Part shown: positions 18,142 to 26,680 of the stretch, in pieces
Layout of the letters: each line of letters opens with the position of its first letter
Position numbering within the stretch: position 1 is the stretch's first letter
Assembly (NCBI GenBank): GCA_963776375.1
Contig: CAVZMF010000003.1
Location: 85,841-149,840, forward strand
DNA from: PALSA-612 sp963776375
GTDB lineage: Bacteria; Actinomycetota; Thermoleophilia; Gaiellales; Gaiellaceae
DNA: 64,000 bases
Direction: 5' to 3'
Notes under the pieces: generated by a model
What the model was told of the DNA's origin: nothing
What the model saw: only the letters and a program-made list of their open reading frames with translations
Database searches by the model: none
Translations under genes and position numbers: made by a program

Positions 18142-19308
18142 TCACGACCAGACGACCGGGAGCCGGCGGACGTCCCGGAAGCGCCACCCGGTCACGATCA
18201 GCCGGTCGGAGCGGTCGAGTCTCAGGCCAGGAAGGCGCTCGAGCAGCCGGTGCAGCGCGATCGCTCCAGTCGAACGCGAATGCCAGGCACCGATGCAGAA
18301 GTGGACTCCCGAGGCGAAGCCGACGTGCATGCCCTCGTCCCGGTCGACGTCGAATCGGTCGCCGTCCGTCCACCGTCTCTCGTCGCGGTTTGCGGAAGCG
18401 ACGACGACGGCGAGGTACGCGCCTGCTGGAACTCGCACCCCGGCGAGCTTCACTGCCGATGCGGTCACGCGGGGAACCATGCCCACCGGCGTGCCCCAGC
18501 GCGCTGCCTCTTCGATCGCCCGCTTGGCGAGCGCCTGGTCCTCCTGCACCCGTTCGAGCTGCTCGGGCCGGCTGAACAGGCCGACGAGCGCGTGCGCGAG
18601 CAGATCGCCGAGCTCGTGAACGCCCGCGGCCGCGAAAACCTTGGCGTTGGCGAGGATGTGTCGCTCCTCGACCGCGGCCTGGTCGCGGGCCTGCAGCATC
18701 GTCGACACGAGTGACGAGTCGGGCGAGCCTTCCCGCCGGCGAATGCTGCCCAGGAGCGCGTCGTCGATCTCGCGTTCGATCTCGGGATCCTGCGGGAGCG
18801 GCTCGCCGATGAAGAAGCACCCGAGATGGTCGAACCAGCGGCGCAGATCGTCGACCGGCACGTCTTCGAGCCCGAGTAGTCTCGCCAGCGTGATCGCCGC
18901 CAGTGGCTGACAGTAGGCGTCCACGAGGTCGACGTGCCCGGCAGGCTCGAAGGCATCGATCAGCTGGTCGGCGACCGGCGGCACGACGCTGTCCACGAAC
19001 GCCGCCGCCCGGCGCGGCTGACAGGCCGGCTGCATCGACGCCCGTACGCGGGCGTGCTCTTCCCCGTCGAGGTAGAGCAGGCCACCGGAGAACGTCGACG
19101 GCAGGCCGCGCGGCTCCGGCGGCGACCGGTAGAGCTCGTCGTCCTTCAGGATCTCGATGACCTCGTCCCAGCGCGTGACGAGCCAGTACGTGTCGGACTG
19201 CCCGGCGAAATGCCGCAGCCAGGGCGCGTGCGCCACCGGCGCCTCCTGCCGCAGGCGCCGGTAGACCGGATACGGGTTGTCGTAGAGATCGGCGCCGGAG
19301 ACGTTCAC
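18142..19308 (-). CDS. Cytochrome P450, atypical oxygen-binding helix
   Basis: I start at GTG 19308 (VNVSGADLYDNPYPVYRRLR), giving 388 residues. A longer frame to 19488 would overlap the upstream Rieske gene. The ExxR motif is EEAARW and the heme-cysteine loop is GFASGVHFCIG, matching FxxGxHxCxG. The segment that should be AGxET(T) in helix I reads AAAGVHELGDLLAH, so the usual threonine that helps oxygen activation is leucine. After the heme loop the usual LAR is HSR. Bacterial P450s monooxygenate hydrophobic substrates using ferredoxin electrons. The adjacent Rieske protein, 44 bp upstream and co-oriented, is a candidate donor. The substrate is unknown. Confidence 0.88.
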   Translation of the reverse strand: MNVSGADLYDNPYPVYRRLRQEAPVAHAPWLRHFAGQSDTYWLVTRWDEVIEILKDDELYRSPPEPRGLPSTFSGGLLYLDGEEHARVRASMQPACQPRRAAAFVDSVVPPVADQLIDAFEPAGHVDLVDAYCQPLAAITLARLLGLEDVPVDDLRRWFDHLGCFFIGEPLPQDPEIEREIDDALLGSIRRREGSPDSSLVSTMLQARDQAAVEERHILANAKVFAAAGVHELGDLLAHALVGLFSRPEQLERVQEDQALAKRAIEEAARWGTPVGMVPRVTASAVKLAGVRVPAGAYLAVVVASANRDERRWTDGDRFDVDRDEGMHVGFASGVHFCIGAWHSRSTGAIALHRLLERLPGLRLDRSDRLIVTGWRFRDVRRLPVVWS

Positions 19309-19352
19309 GGTCGGCCGTCTCCGCGCGACGGATGCGAGCGAACGCACCGGCC

Positions 19353-19712
19353 TCAGGCCTCCGGACGGAGGCTCACGTAGACGTCCCCGCTCTGGATCCG
19401 CACGCGATAGACCGGCAGGGCCGTTGACGCCGGCGGGTGCAGCGCCGCGCCGGTCCGAAGATCGAATCCGGAGGAGTGAACAGGGCACCAGAGCACACCG
19501 TCCAAGGCCAGTCCCTCACTCAGATCCGCTCCCTGGTGGGGGCAGATTCGGCCGAGCGAATGGATCTCGGAGCCGTCGTGGACGAGGAGCCGGTTGCTGT
19601 CGTCGACCCCGGCCACGGTGAAGGGGCGAAGCTCCCCCTCGGGAACGTCGCCGACGCTGCACACGCGCACGAAGTCGCCCTCGTCGAACTCCTCCGGCAT
19701 CGCGCCCACCAT
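19353..19712 (-). CDS. Rieske-type [2Fe-2S] ferredoxin
   Basis: A protein of about 119 residues (start ATG 19712, or 19700 for MPEEFDEGDFVRV). The two ligand boxes are CPHQG, with the preceding ICPHQGADLSEG, and CPVHSSGF, matching CxH...CxxH. The first 15 residues of the longer open frame look non-coding. It resembles stand-alone Rieske ferredoxins such as NirD-like or biphenyl dioxygenase ferredoxins, which carry single electrons to oxygenases. The P450 gene follows on the same strand, suggesting a donor-acceptor pair, although P450s more often use 3Fe-4S or plant-type 2Fe-2S ferredoxins. No reductase is encoded nearby. Confidence 0.85.
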   Translation of the reverse strand: MVGAMPEEFDEGDFVRVCSVGDVPEGELRPFTVAGVDDSNRLLVHDGSEIHSLGRICPHQGADLSEGLALDGVLWCPVHSSGFDLRTGAALHPPASTALPVYRVRIQSGDVYVSLRPEA

Positions 19713-19759
19713 ACCGCGCGAGCCGGCCTCCGATCCGTCGGCGCCCGTAGACTGCAAGG

Positions 19760-20852
19760 ATGGGGGAGATCTCCTTCGCGCGCGGGGTACCTGCGCCGGA
19801 ATGCCTGCCGGTGGCGGAGTTCGCCGACTGCGCCCGTGAGGCGATCGAGCGGGACGGCGAGACGATCCTCAACTACGGGCCGGTGGGCGGCTACGGACCG
19901 CTGCGCGAGTGGATCGCCGAGCGCCACGGCGTCGAGCCCGGCCGTGTCCTCGTCACGAACGGCTCGCTGCCGGGGCTGAACCTCGTCCTCGGCCATTTCG
20001 CCGAGCGGGCCAGAATCCTCGTGGAGGCGCCCACGTACGACCGGCCGCTGAAGATCGTCTCGCGGCTCGGCGTCGACGTGCGCACCGTGCCCCAGGACGC
20101 CGACGGGATCGACGTCGACGCGCTCGAGCAGGAGCTGCGCCGCGATCCGTCGCCGGCGTTCCTCTATGTGCTGCCGACCTTCCAGAATCCGAGCGGCCGC
20201 ACCCTTCCGCTCGAGCGGCGCCGACGGCTCGTCGAGCTGACGCGCGAGCACGACCTGTCGGTGCTCGAGGACGATCCGTATGGGCGCGTGCGCTATCGAC
20301 GGCGAGGCGCTGCCGACGCTGTTCGAGCTCGAGGGCGGAGAGCGCGTTCTCTACTCGTCCTCGTTCTCGAAGATCGTCGCGCCCGGCGCCCGCGTCGGCT
20401 ACTTCGTCCTGACCGCCTCGGGTGCCGCGAGCTTCGAGGCGGCGGCGACGAACATCTATCTCACGCCGGCGCTCGTGGGGCAGGCGACGGTCTACGAGTT
20501 CATCCGGCGCGGGAGCCTGGAGCCGAACGTCGAGCGTGTCACGTCACTGCTCAAGGCGCGTCGCGACGCGATGCTGGAGGCGCTCGACGGCGAGCTTCCC
20601 GACGTGCGCTCCAGCCGCCCCGAGGGCGGCTATTTCCTCTGGATCGACCTCCCCGAGTCGGTCGACGCGGGAGAGCTGCTCGGCAAGGCCGAGGCCGCCG
20701 GCGTCACGTTCGTGCGCGGGGCGGACTTCTTCCCCGCCGGGTCGGGGCTGGGGCAAAGCTCGGCGCGCCTCGCCTTCAGCTACGTGTCGCCGGACGAGAT
20801 CCGCGAGGGCGTGTCACGGCTGGCCGGACTGCTCGCGCCCGCGGCGGCCTGA
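19760..20852 (+). CDS. PLP-dependent class I/II aminotransferase (MocR/LysN-like), one frameshift
   Basis: From ATG 19760 (MGEISFARGVPAPECLP). The N-terminal part contains NYGPVGGYGPLREWIAERHG and TNGSLPGLNLVLG. A one-base insertion near 20295 shifts the frame. The continuation LYSSSFSKIVAPGARVGYF carries the PLP-binding lysine in SFSK. Later, RPEGGYFLWIDLP and the substrate-binding arginine segment SSARLAFSYVSPDEI are present. About 363 residues in total, the length of 2-aminoadipate or aromatic aminotransferases of the PLP-fold I type. It transfers an amino group between an amino acid and a 2-oxo acid. The preferred substrate cannot be fixed. It is divergent from the Rieske gene. Confidence 0.85.
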
Positions 20853-20865
20853 GGGGCCCCGGGGC

Positions 20866-21069
20866 CTAAGCGGCCCGATGCTGCGCGAGGAAGCGGACGT
20901 CGACGCCGGCGGAGTCGACGCGCTGGACGAGCGGAGCCTGGACGGGAGGTGTGAGCGTGCCCTGCGCTCCGAGGCGGAAGGTCGGACAGGGAGCCTCGAG
21001 CTGGAGGGCGCAGAGCGCCTCCTGGTGGAAGTAGCAATCCTTGCAACGTAGTTGGCGACGTTTGCTCAT
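20866..21069 (-). CDS. Small cysteine-containing protein, possibly metal-binding
   Basis: A 67-residue protein from ATG 21069, preceded by AAAGGGAG. The N-terminal half, MSKRRQLRCKDCYFHQEALC followed by a cysteine in APCPTF, has a CxxC...C...C arrangement that could bind zinc or an iron-sulfur cluster. The C-terminal half is unremarkable. The function is unknown. Cysteine spacing and a good ribosome binding site support that it is real. It sits convergent to the aminotransferase, 13 bp from its stop. Confidence 0.6.
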   Translation of the reverse strand: MSKRRQLRCKDCYFHQEALCALQLEAPCPTFRLGAQGTLTPPVQAPLVQRVDSAGVDVRFLAQHRAA

Positions 21070-21206
21070 TCTCCCTTTCGCTCTAGTCGTGCCGGGGGCG
21101 GAAGCAGAGGTCGATACTAGGCGCTGCCCGTGGCGATGCAAGGGGTCGGCGCACGAAAAAGTCGCTCGTTGCGGGCGCTTCGTGCGAGCCGCGTGAGGGC
21201 CGTCGA

Positions 21207-22232
21207 TCAGCGCTTCGGAGGCAGCGTTGCCAGTGCGCGCAACGCCTGTCGAAAACTCTTCACAGGGATGACCCGCATGTGTCCGGCGTAGCGTCTGGCG
21301 ATCCGCGCGTTATCCCCAGCGGGTACGAGCAGGATGTCAACACCCGATCGCCGGGCACCGATCGTCTTCTGCTTCGCGCCGCCGATCGGGCCGACCGCGC
21401 CGTCGAGGAACATCTCCCCGGTGGCCGCGACCTTGTAGCCGCGGTCGACGTTTCGCCCCAGCTTCTCCATCACCTCGAGCGCGAACGCGAGCCCGGCCGA
21501 GGGGCCGCCGATGTTGCCCGTGTCGATCGTGACCGGGAAGGGCAGCTTGATGTGTGCGGCCTGCTGGAGGAGGACGCCGACGATCGGAACCGAGGGGTCC
21601 TGCGGGTCGGCGATCGTCTTCAGGGTGACCGTGCGCAGGTCCTCGTCGTTGCGGACCCCGACCTCGACCACGTCCCCCGGCCTGTGACGGCGCAGCAGCC
21701 CGCGGGCCTGGTCAGTCGTCCGGACGCGCTGCCCGTCGACGGACACGATGACGTCGCCGGGGACGAGCTTGCCGTCCGCCGGTGTCCCGGGCCCGGTGGC
21801 GAGGATCAGCGCCCCGTCGGCGGAGACCTTGACCTCGTAGCCGAGCTCCTTGAGCGCGACCGCGGCGGCGATCTGCTGCGAGGTCGCCATCTCCTGGAGG
21901 TTGAACTGCTTGGCCTGCGACTCGTCCGCGCCCGGCGGGTTCACCGCCGCTCCGGGGACGAAGTCCGAGCCGTCGGGCGCGAGCGAGGGGAAGGCGACCT
22001 CGAGCTCCCTGGCCTGCCGCTCCTGGACGTCGAGGAAGTAGATCCCGCCGCCGTTCCGGTCCGGCCTCGCGTTCTTCACGTGCACGACCTCCCCCGCCGC
22101 GTGCGGCGAGTCGGGAATCAGCAGGTACTGGTCCGAGGGAAGGACCCACATCACGAACAGCGCGATCGCCGCCGGGAGGAGCCCGGCAATGACCAGGCCG
22201 CCGAGGACGCCGCGGGTCGGGCGGTCGTTCAG
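21207..22232 (-). CDS. PDZ and Lon-type (S16) protease domain protein, YlbL-like
   Basis: A protein of about 341 residues. An N-terminal transmembrane helix (LVIAGLLPAAIALFVMWVLP) is followed by an extracytoplasmic region, a PDZ domain (about 170-245, with LVPGDVIVSVDGQRVRTTDQ) and a C-terminal Lon-type protease domain. The catalytic serine is in GNIGGPSAGLAFALEVMEKL; the lysine is probably in the AKQKTIGARRSG region. Architecture and motifs match YlbL/DegP-like secreted proteases of Gram-positives. No ATG, GTG or TTG begins the frame before the membrane helix; the only upstream option is CTG 22232, overlapping the stop of the SDR gene as CTGA. I infer this non-standard start from the overlap pattern seen across the window. 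Confidence 0.85.
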   Translation of the reverse strand: MNDRPTRGVLGGLVIAGLLPAAIALFVMWVLPSDQYLLIPDSPHAAGEVVHVKNARPDRNGGGIYFLDVQERQARELEVAFPSLAPDGSDFVPGAAVNPPGADESQAKQFNLQEMATSQQIAAAVALKELGYEVKVSADGALILATGPGTPADGKLVPGDVIVSVDGQRVRTTDQARGLLRRHRPGDVVEVGVRNDEDLRTVTLKTIADPQDPSVPIVGVLLQQAAHIKLPFPVTIDTGNIGGPSAGLAFALEVMEKLGRNVDRGYKVAATGEMFLDGAVGPIGGAKQKTIGARRSGVDILLVPAGDNARIARRYAGHMRVIPVKSFRQALRALATLPPKR

Positions 22233-22978
22233 AGCAGCGACCGGGTCAGCCCGCCGTCGACGGGCACGACCGTGCCGGTCACGTAGCTCGCCTGGTCCGA
22301 GGCCAGGAAGCAGACGACGCGGGCGATCTCCGCCGGAGTGCCGAACCGGCGGAGCGGGATCTGCGCCTGCGCGGCGTCGCGCGCGGCGCCGTCGTTCGAG
22401 TAGAGCTGTGCCAGGCGGTCGGTGTCGATCCGGCCCGGCGCGATGGTGTTGATCGTGATTCCCTTCGGGCCGACCTCGCGCGCGAGCGTCTTTGCCCACC
22501 CGATCACGCCGGGGCGCACGGCATTGGAGAGCGCGAGCCCCTCGATCGGCTCGCGGACCGAGCTCGACTCGATGTTGACGATGCGCCCGCGGCCCGACTG
22601 CTCGAGATGGGGAAGGCAGAGAGCCGTGAGCCGGACGACCGGGAGCAGCAGCAGCTCGACGGCGCTCTCGAAGGCGGCGGCGTCCTGCCCCACGGCCGGG
22701 CCGGGCGGCGGTCCGCCGCCGTTGTTCACGAGCACGTCGATGCCGCCGAAGGCCTTCAGCGTGCGCTCGACGAGCTTGTCCAGGTCGGCGGGGACGGTCA
22801 GGTCGCCGCGCACGGCGAGCGCGCCGATCCGCTCGGCCTCGCGCTCGAGCAGGTCGCGGCGCCGCGCGAACATGGCCACGTTCGCGCCCTCCTCGACGAG
22901 CGCCTCGGCGATCGCGAGGCCCATGCCGGACGAGGCGCCGCAGACGATCGCGGTCTTGCCGTCGAGGCCGAGGTTCAA
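22229..22978 (-). CDS. Short-chain dehydrogenase/reductase, ketoacyl-reductase-like
   Basis: A 249-residue SDR from TTG 22978, overlapping the mdh stop as TTGA. The NAD(P) loop is CGASSGMGLAIAEALVEEGA, followed by ARRRD at the end of strand 2, which favours NADP(H). NNGG stands where NNAG is usual. The C-terminus ends in the family-typical SYVTGTVVPVDGG. The catalytic tetrad is altered. After the serine region (IESSS) the expected YxxxK reads LSNAVRPGVIGWAKTL, so the tyrosine and lysine positions are not clear: N-A-V-R stands where Y-x-x-x-K is expected. It may be a divergent SDR like those with SNAxRxG signatures, which are known from some 3-oxoacyl reductase homologues. Confidence 0.82.
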   Translation of the reverse strand: MNLGLDGKTAIVCGASSGMGLAIAEALVEEGANVAMFARRRDLLEREAERIGALAVRGDLTVPADLDKLVERTLKAFGGIDVLVNNGGGPPPGPAVGQDAAAFESAVELLLLPVVRLTALCLPHLEQSGRGRIVNIESSSVREPIEGLALSNAVRPGVIGWAKTLAREVGPKGITINTIAPGRIDTDRLAQLYSNDGAARDAAQAQIPLRRFGTPAEIARVVCFLASDQASYVTGTVVPVDGGLTRSLL

Positions 22979-23901
22979 GCCACTGCGAGCACGCCGACGA
23001 CCTCGCGCACCGCGTCGGCCGACTCGGCCAGCGCGGACTGCTCGTCGTCGGTGAGCTCGAGCTCGACGATCTCCTCGACGCCGCCCACGCCGAGCTTGAC
23101 GGGAACGCCCATGTACAGGCCGTCGATGCCGTACTCGCCCTCGAGCAGCGCCGTGCAGGGGAGGACCCGCTTCTGGTCGAGCAGGATCGAGTCGACCATC
23201 TGCGCCACGGCCGCGCCGGGCGCGTACCAGGCGGACGTTCCGAGCAGGTTCACGACCTCGCCGCCGCCCTTCCGCGTGCGCTCGACCATCGCCTCGATGC
23301 GCTCGGCGGAGACGAGCTGCGACAGCGGCACGCCGCCGACGGTGGTCGCCGAGACGACGGGCACCATCTGGTCGCCGTGGCCGCCGAGGACGACGGCCTG
23401 GATGTCCTTGGCCGAGGCACCGGTCTCCCAGGCGATGAAGGCTCGGAAGCGTGCGGTGTCCAGGATGCCGGCCATGCCGAACACGCGCTCCTTCGGGAAG
23501 CCCGAGGCGTGCTTCGCGACGTGGCACATCGCGTCGAGCGGATTGGTGACCGCGACGACGATCGCGTCGGGCGACTCGGCCACGGCGGCGCGGGTGACGG
23601 CGCCGACGATGTTCTCGTTCGTGGTCACGAGGTCGTCGCGGCTCATGCCCGGTGAGCGCGGCTTGCCGGAGGTGACGACGACCACGTCCGACCCTGCGGT
23701 CTCCTCGTAGCCGTTCGTCCCGGTGATCGCCGGCTCGTAGCCGAGGACCGGTGCGGCCTCGTTGAGGTCGAGCGCCTTGCCCTGCGGCAGGTTCTCGATG
23801 ATGTCGACGAGCACGACGTCGGCGTAGTCGCGGCGCGCGATCTCCTGCGCGGCCGTCGTCCCGACGTTGCCCGCTCCGATCACTGTCACTTTCTTCCGCA
23901 T
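22975..23901 (-). CDS. mdh: Malate dehydrogenase (lactate/malate dehydrogenase-like type)
   Basis: A 308-residue protein from ATG 23901 with AAAGGAGAAG upstream. The NAD loop is VIGAGNVGTTAAQEI. Catalytic elements include the arginine in the loop TSGKPRSPGMSRDDL, NPLDAMCHVA, and the active-site histidine in VLGGHGDQMVP. The arginine in the substrate loop (PRSPGMSR) fits malate rather than lactate use. It oxidises malate to oxaloacetate with NAD in the TCA cycle. It lies 25 bp downstream of icd in one operon, with an intercistronic hairpin between them, and couples by TTGA overlap to the SDR gene. Confidence 0.94.
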   Translation of the reverse strand: MRKKVTVIGAGNVGTTAAQEIARRDYADVVLVDIIENLPQGKALDLNEAAPVLGYEPAITGTNGYEETAGSDVVVVTSGKPRSPGMSRDDLVTTNENIVGAVTRAAVAESPDAIVVAVTNPLDAMCHVAKHASGFPKERVFGMAGILDTARFRAFIAWETGASAKDIQAVVLGGHGDQMVPVVSATTVGGVPLSQLVSAERIEAMVERTRKGGGEVVNLLGTSAWYAPGAAVAQMVDSILLDQKRVLPCTALLEGEYGIDGLYMGVPVKLGVGGVEEIVELELTDDEQSALAESADAVREVVGVLAVA

Positions 23902-23918
23902 CTCGCTTCTCCTTTAGG

Positions 23919-23939
23919 CGTTTCCGCTAGGCGGAAACG
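23919..23939 (-). promoter_or_regulatory. Intercistronic hairpin between icd and mdh
   Basis: A perfect 9-bp stem, CGTTTCCGC / GCGGAAACG, with a three-base loop TAG. It overlaps the icd stop codon (23927-23929) and lies just before the mdh ribosome binding site. There is no T run, so termination is unlikely. mRNA end protection or tuning of mdh translation is possible. Confidence 0.5.
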
Positions 23940-25018
23940 TTGCCTAGCTTCTCGATGATCGCGTCGGCGACCTGGCTCGTGCCCACGGCGGTCGGGTCGT
24001 CGCGACTCGGCTTCATGTCGTAGGTGACGGACTTGCCCTCGCGCACGACATCCGCGACGGCCTTCTCCAGGCGGACGGCCGCACCCGGCTCGCCGAGGTG
24101 CTCGAGCATCAGCTTGCCCGAGAGGATCATGGCGATCGGGTTGACCTTGTTCTGCCCCGTGTACTTCGGGGCCGAGCCGTGCGTGGCCTCGAACACGGCC
24201 GAGTCCGGGCCGATGTTCGCGCCCGGCGCGACGCCGAGCCCGCCGACGAGGCCGGCGGTCAGGTCGCTGATGATGTCGCCGTACAGGTTCGGCAGCACGA
24301 GCACGTCGAACTCCTCGGGCCGCTGCACGAGACCCATGCAGAGCGCATCGACGAGGTTCTCCTTCGGCTCGACGTCCGGATAGTCGTTGGCGACGTCCCG
24401 GAAGACGGACAGGAAGAGCCCGTCCGTGTGCTTCATGATGTTCGCCTTCGTAATGCAGTGCAGCGCGCGGCGGCCGTGCTGCTGCGCGTACCGGAAGGCG
24501 TAGCGGATGATCCGCTCGGAGCTCTCCGGGCTGATCGGCTTGATCGAGAGCCCGGAGGACTCGCTGATCTGCTTCGGCTGCAGGCCGTTCAGGACGTCGA
24601 TCACCTTGTGGGCATCGGCGCTGCCCGAGGTGAACTCGATGCCGGCGTACAGGTCCTCGGTGTTCTCGCGGACGATGACGACGTCGACGCCCTCGTAGCG
24701 CGAGCGCACGCCCGGGTACGTCTTGCACGGCCGCAAGCAGGCGTAGAGCCCGAGCTCGTGCCGCAGCGCGACGTTGACCGAGCGGAAGCCGGTGCCGATC
24801 GGGGTCGTGATCGGGCCCTTGAGCGCGACCTTGTTGGCGCGGATCGAGTCGAGCGTGTCGTCGGGCAGTGGCGTGCCGGCCGACTCCATCACGTCGACGC
24901 CCGCCTCCTTCACATCCCAGTCGAACTCGACGCCCGTGGCCTCGAGCACGCGGCGCGTCGCCTCGGTCAGCTCGGGCCCGGTTCCGTCGCCGGGAACGAG
25001 GGTGACGCGGTGGGCCAT
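23927..25018 (-). CDS. icd: Isocitrate dehydrogenase (NAD/NADP, isopropylmalate dehydrogenase superfamily)
   Basis: A 363-residue protein from ATG 25018 (MAHRVTLVPGDGTGPELTEA). Substrate and metal residues are visible: the arginine segment GLYACLRPCKTYPGVRSRY, VIVRENTEDLYAGIEF, the metal aspartates in LPNLYGDIISDLTAGLVGG, and nucleotide binding in EATHGSAPKYTGQNKVNP. The ENTEDLYAG motif and length fit the short NAD-type isocitrate dehydrogenases of bacteria and mitochondria. Confusion with 3-isopropylmalate dehydrogenase is possible in principle, but the TCA neighbourhood (mdh downstream, citrate synthase divergent) supports isocitrate. Only 55 bp separate its start from gltA, so the two probably share a divergent promoter region. 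Confidence 0.9.
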   Translation of the reverse strand: MAHRVTLVPGDGTGPELTEATRRVLEATGVEFDWDVKEAGVDVMESAGTPLPDDTLDSIRANKVALKGPITTPIGTGFRSVNVALRHELGLYACLRPCKTYPGVRSRYEGVDVVIVRENTEDLYAGIEFTSGSADAHKVIDVLNGLQPKQISESSGLSIKPISPESSERIIRYAFRYAQQHGRRALHCITKANIMKHTDGLFLSVFRDVANDYPDVEPKENLVDALCMGLVQRPEEFDVLVLPNLYGDIISDLTAGLVGGLGVAPGANIGPDSAVFEATHGSAPKYTGQNKVNPIAMILSGKLMLEHLGEPGAAVRLEKAVADVVREGKSVTYDMKPSRDDPTAVGTSQVADAIIEKLGNVSA

Positions 25019-25073
25019 GCGACGACTCTACCCACTCTCCTTCCGATAGCCGTCCGGTAGATTCCTTCGCAGG

Positions 25074-26159
25074 ATGAACGAGTTCAAGCCTGGTCTCGAG
25101 GGTATCGTCGCCGTCGAGACCGAGATCGCCGAGCCCGACCGCGAGGGGGGTCAGCTTCGCTACCGCGGCATCGACATCGTCGAGCTCGTGGGCCATTACC
25201 CGTACGAGAACGTCTGGGGGCTCCTCGTCGACAACGACCTCAGCTCGGCCATGCCCGAGCCCGAGCGCTACGAGCCGGCGCGGCTGAACGGGAACGCGCC
25301 GTCCGACCTCCAGGCGGAGACGGCCCGCCTCTCCGGCGTGTGGAAGCTCGGCAAGCTGAACGAGATCTCGGACGAGCAGGCGCGCGAGGACCTCGGCCGG
25401 ATCTCCGCGCAGATGATGGGCATCGTCGCGCGCTCGGCGCGGATGGCCGACGGGCACCCCGACGAGATCCCGGCTGACGTGGTGGCGCAGGGGAAGACGG
25501 CGGCGGAGAAGTTCCTGCTCCAGTGGCGCGGCGAGGCCGACCCGAAGGCCGTCAAGGCGATCGACACCTACTGGATCTGCACGGCCGAGCACGGGCTGAA
25601 CGCCTCCACCTTCGCCGCGCGCATCGTCGCCTCGACGGGGGCCGACTGCGGTGCGGCGCTCTCGTCGGCGGTCGGCGCTCTCTCCGGGCCGCTGCACGGC
25701 GGCGCGCCGGCGTACGTGAAGCCGATGCTCGAGGAGGTCGCGGCGATGGGCGATCCCGAGAAGTGGGTCAAGGACCAGCTCGACGCCGGCAAGCGGATCA
25801 TGGGCTTCGGCCATCGCATCTACCGCGCCGAGGATCCACGCTCGCGGATCCTCAAGGAGACGGCTCGCGAGCTGGGCTCGCCGCAGATCGACATCGCCGA
25901 GCGCCTGGAGGAGGCCGCGCTCGTCGAGCTCGAGCGGCGCAAGCCCGATCGTCCGCTGAAGACGAACGTCGAGTACTACTCGGCGGTCGTCCTCGACATC
26001 GCCGAGGTGCCTCCGCCGCTCGCGCCCGCGATGTTCGCGTGCTCCCGCGTGGCCGGCTGGTCGGCGCACATCCTCGAGCAGAAGCGCACCGGCCGCCTGT
26101 TCCGTCCGTCAGCGACGTACATCGGGCCGGCTCCACGCAGTCTCGCCGCGGTCAGTTGA
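25074..26159 (+). CDS. gltA: Citrate synthase
   Basis: A 361-residue short citrate synthase from ATG 25074. Motifs in order: GQLRYRGIDIVELV, the first catalytic histidine in TAEHGLNASTFAARIV, ALSGPLHGGAPAY with the second histidine, and the third motif MGFGHRIYRAEDPRS. The catalytic aspartate region is KTNVEYYSAVVLDIAEVP. It condenses acetyl-CoA with oxaloacetate. A 2-methylcitrate synthase function cannot be excluded from sequence alone, but icd and mdh alongside favour the TCA role. The stop overlaps the TTG of the following gene. Confidence 0.93.
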   Translation: MNEFKPGLEGIVAVETEIAEPDREGGQLRYRGIDIVELVGHYPYENVWGLLVDNDLSSAMPEPERYEPARLNGNAPSDLQAETARLSGVWKLGKLNEISDEQAREDLGRISAQMMGIVARSARMADGHPDEIPADVVAQGKTAAEKFLLQWRGEADPKAVKAIDTYWICTAEHGLNASTFAARIVASTGADCGAALSSAVGALSGPLHGGAPAYVKPMLEEVAAMGDPEKWVKDQLDAGKRIMGFGHRIYRAEDPRSRILKETARELGSPQIDIAERLEEAALVELERRKPDRPLKTNVEYYSAVVLDIAEVPPPLAPAMFACSRVAGWSAHILEQKRTGRLFRPSATYIGPAPRSLAAVS

Positions 26160-26653
26160 CGCTCGCCGAGGCGGCGGCGCAGGCCGAATCGCTCGCCGAG
26201 GCGGGCTCGGAGCAAGAGTTGTCGAAGCTCCGGGCCGAGTGGAGCGACGAGATCGAGGCCGCCGCACGCAACGCCGACTACCGTGAACGCGCCGTCGCCT
26301 ACCGCTCGATCGGCCAGTTCCGATTCCGCCAGAAGACCGAGCTCCTGCGACGGGGGCTCGAGGACGAGAGCCCCTCCTGCCGCGGCTCCGCGCTCGTCGC
26401 GCTGGAGCGGCTCTCGCGCGAGAGCCCGAGCGTGGTCAACTCCGTGCGCCCGCTGCTGCACAAGATGGTCAACGCAGACGACAACCAGGCCGTGCGCCGG
26501 CTCGCCGTCGTCTGCCTGAAGAACGGTTCCGCCCAGCGCGAGACGATCACGCTCCTGGCCGGGCTCTCCGAGGACGACCGCCTCGATCGCGACCTCCGTG
26601 AGGTCGCCGCCAAGGTCGCGGCGACGCTCAAGAAGAAGGCCGGCCCTCGGTAA
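26156..26653 (+). CDS. Helical repeat (HEAT-like) protein coupled to citrate synthase
   Basis: A 165-residue soluble protein from TTG 26156, overlapping the gltA stop (TTGA). It is almost all helix. The repeating pattern of about 30-35 residues (ELLRRGLEDESPSCRGSALV, then RPLLHKMVNADDNQAVRRLA, then GLSEDDRLDRDLREVAAKVA) resembles HEAT/PBS-lyase repeats, which serve as protein-binding scaffolds. There is no signal peptide and no catalytic motif. The N-terminal stretch is Ala/Glu-rich and could be a coiled coil. The function is unknown; the overlap suggests it is made together with citrate synthase. Its stop codon lies inside the terminator stem. Confidence 0.7.
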   Translation: MTLAEAAAQAESLAEAGSEQELSKLRAEWSDEIEAAARNADYRERAVAYRSIGQFRFRQKTELLRRGLEDESPSCRGSALVALERLSRESPSVVNSVRPLLHKMVNADDNQAVRRLAVVCLKNGSAQRETITLLAGLSEDDRLDRDLREVAAKVAATLKKKAGPR

Positions 26654-26680
26654 CGGGGGAAACAGCCGGTTTCCCCCGTT
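26652..26680 (+). terminator. Perfect hairpin after gltA operon
   Basis: An 11-bp perfect stem, AACGGGGGAAA (26652-26662) and TTTCCCCCGTT (26670-26680), with a seven-base loop. The last stop codon of the operon forms its base. Convergent genes flank it, so it probably ends transcription from both sides. Confidence 0.75.

Noticed and set aside
19309..19488. Longer P450 start at 19488
   Set aside because: It would overlap the Rieske gene completely at its 3' end and adds an Arg/Pro-rich stretch unlike a P450 N-terminus.
23886..26069. 727-codon minus-strand frame over icd and gltA
   Set aside because: It runs through both genes in non-coding frames and has no recognisable motif.
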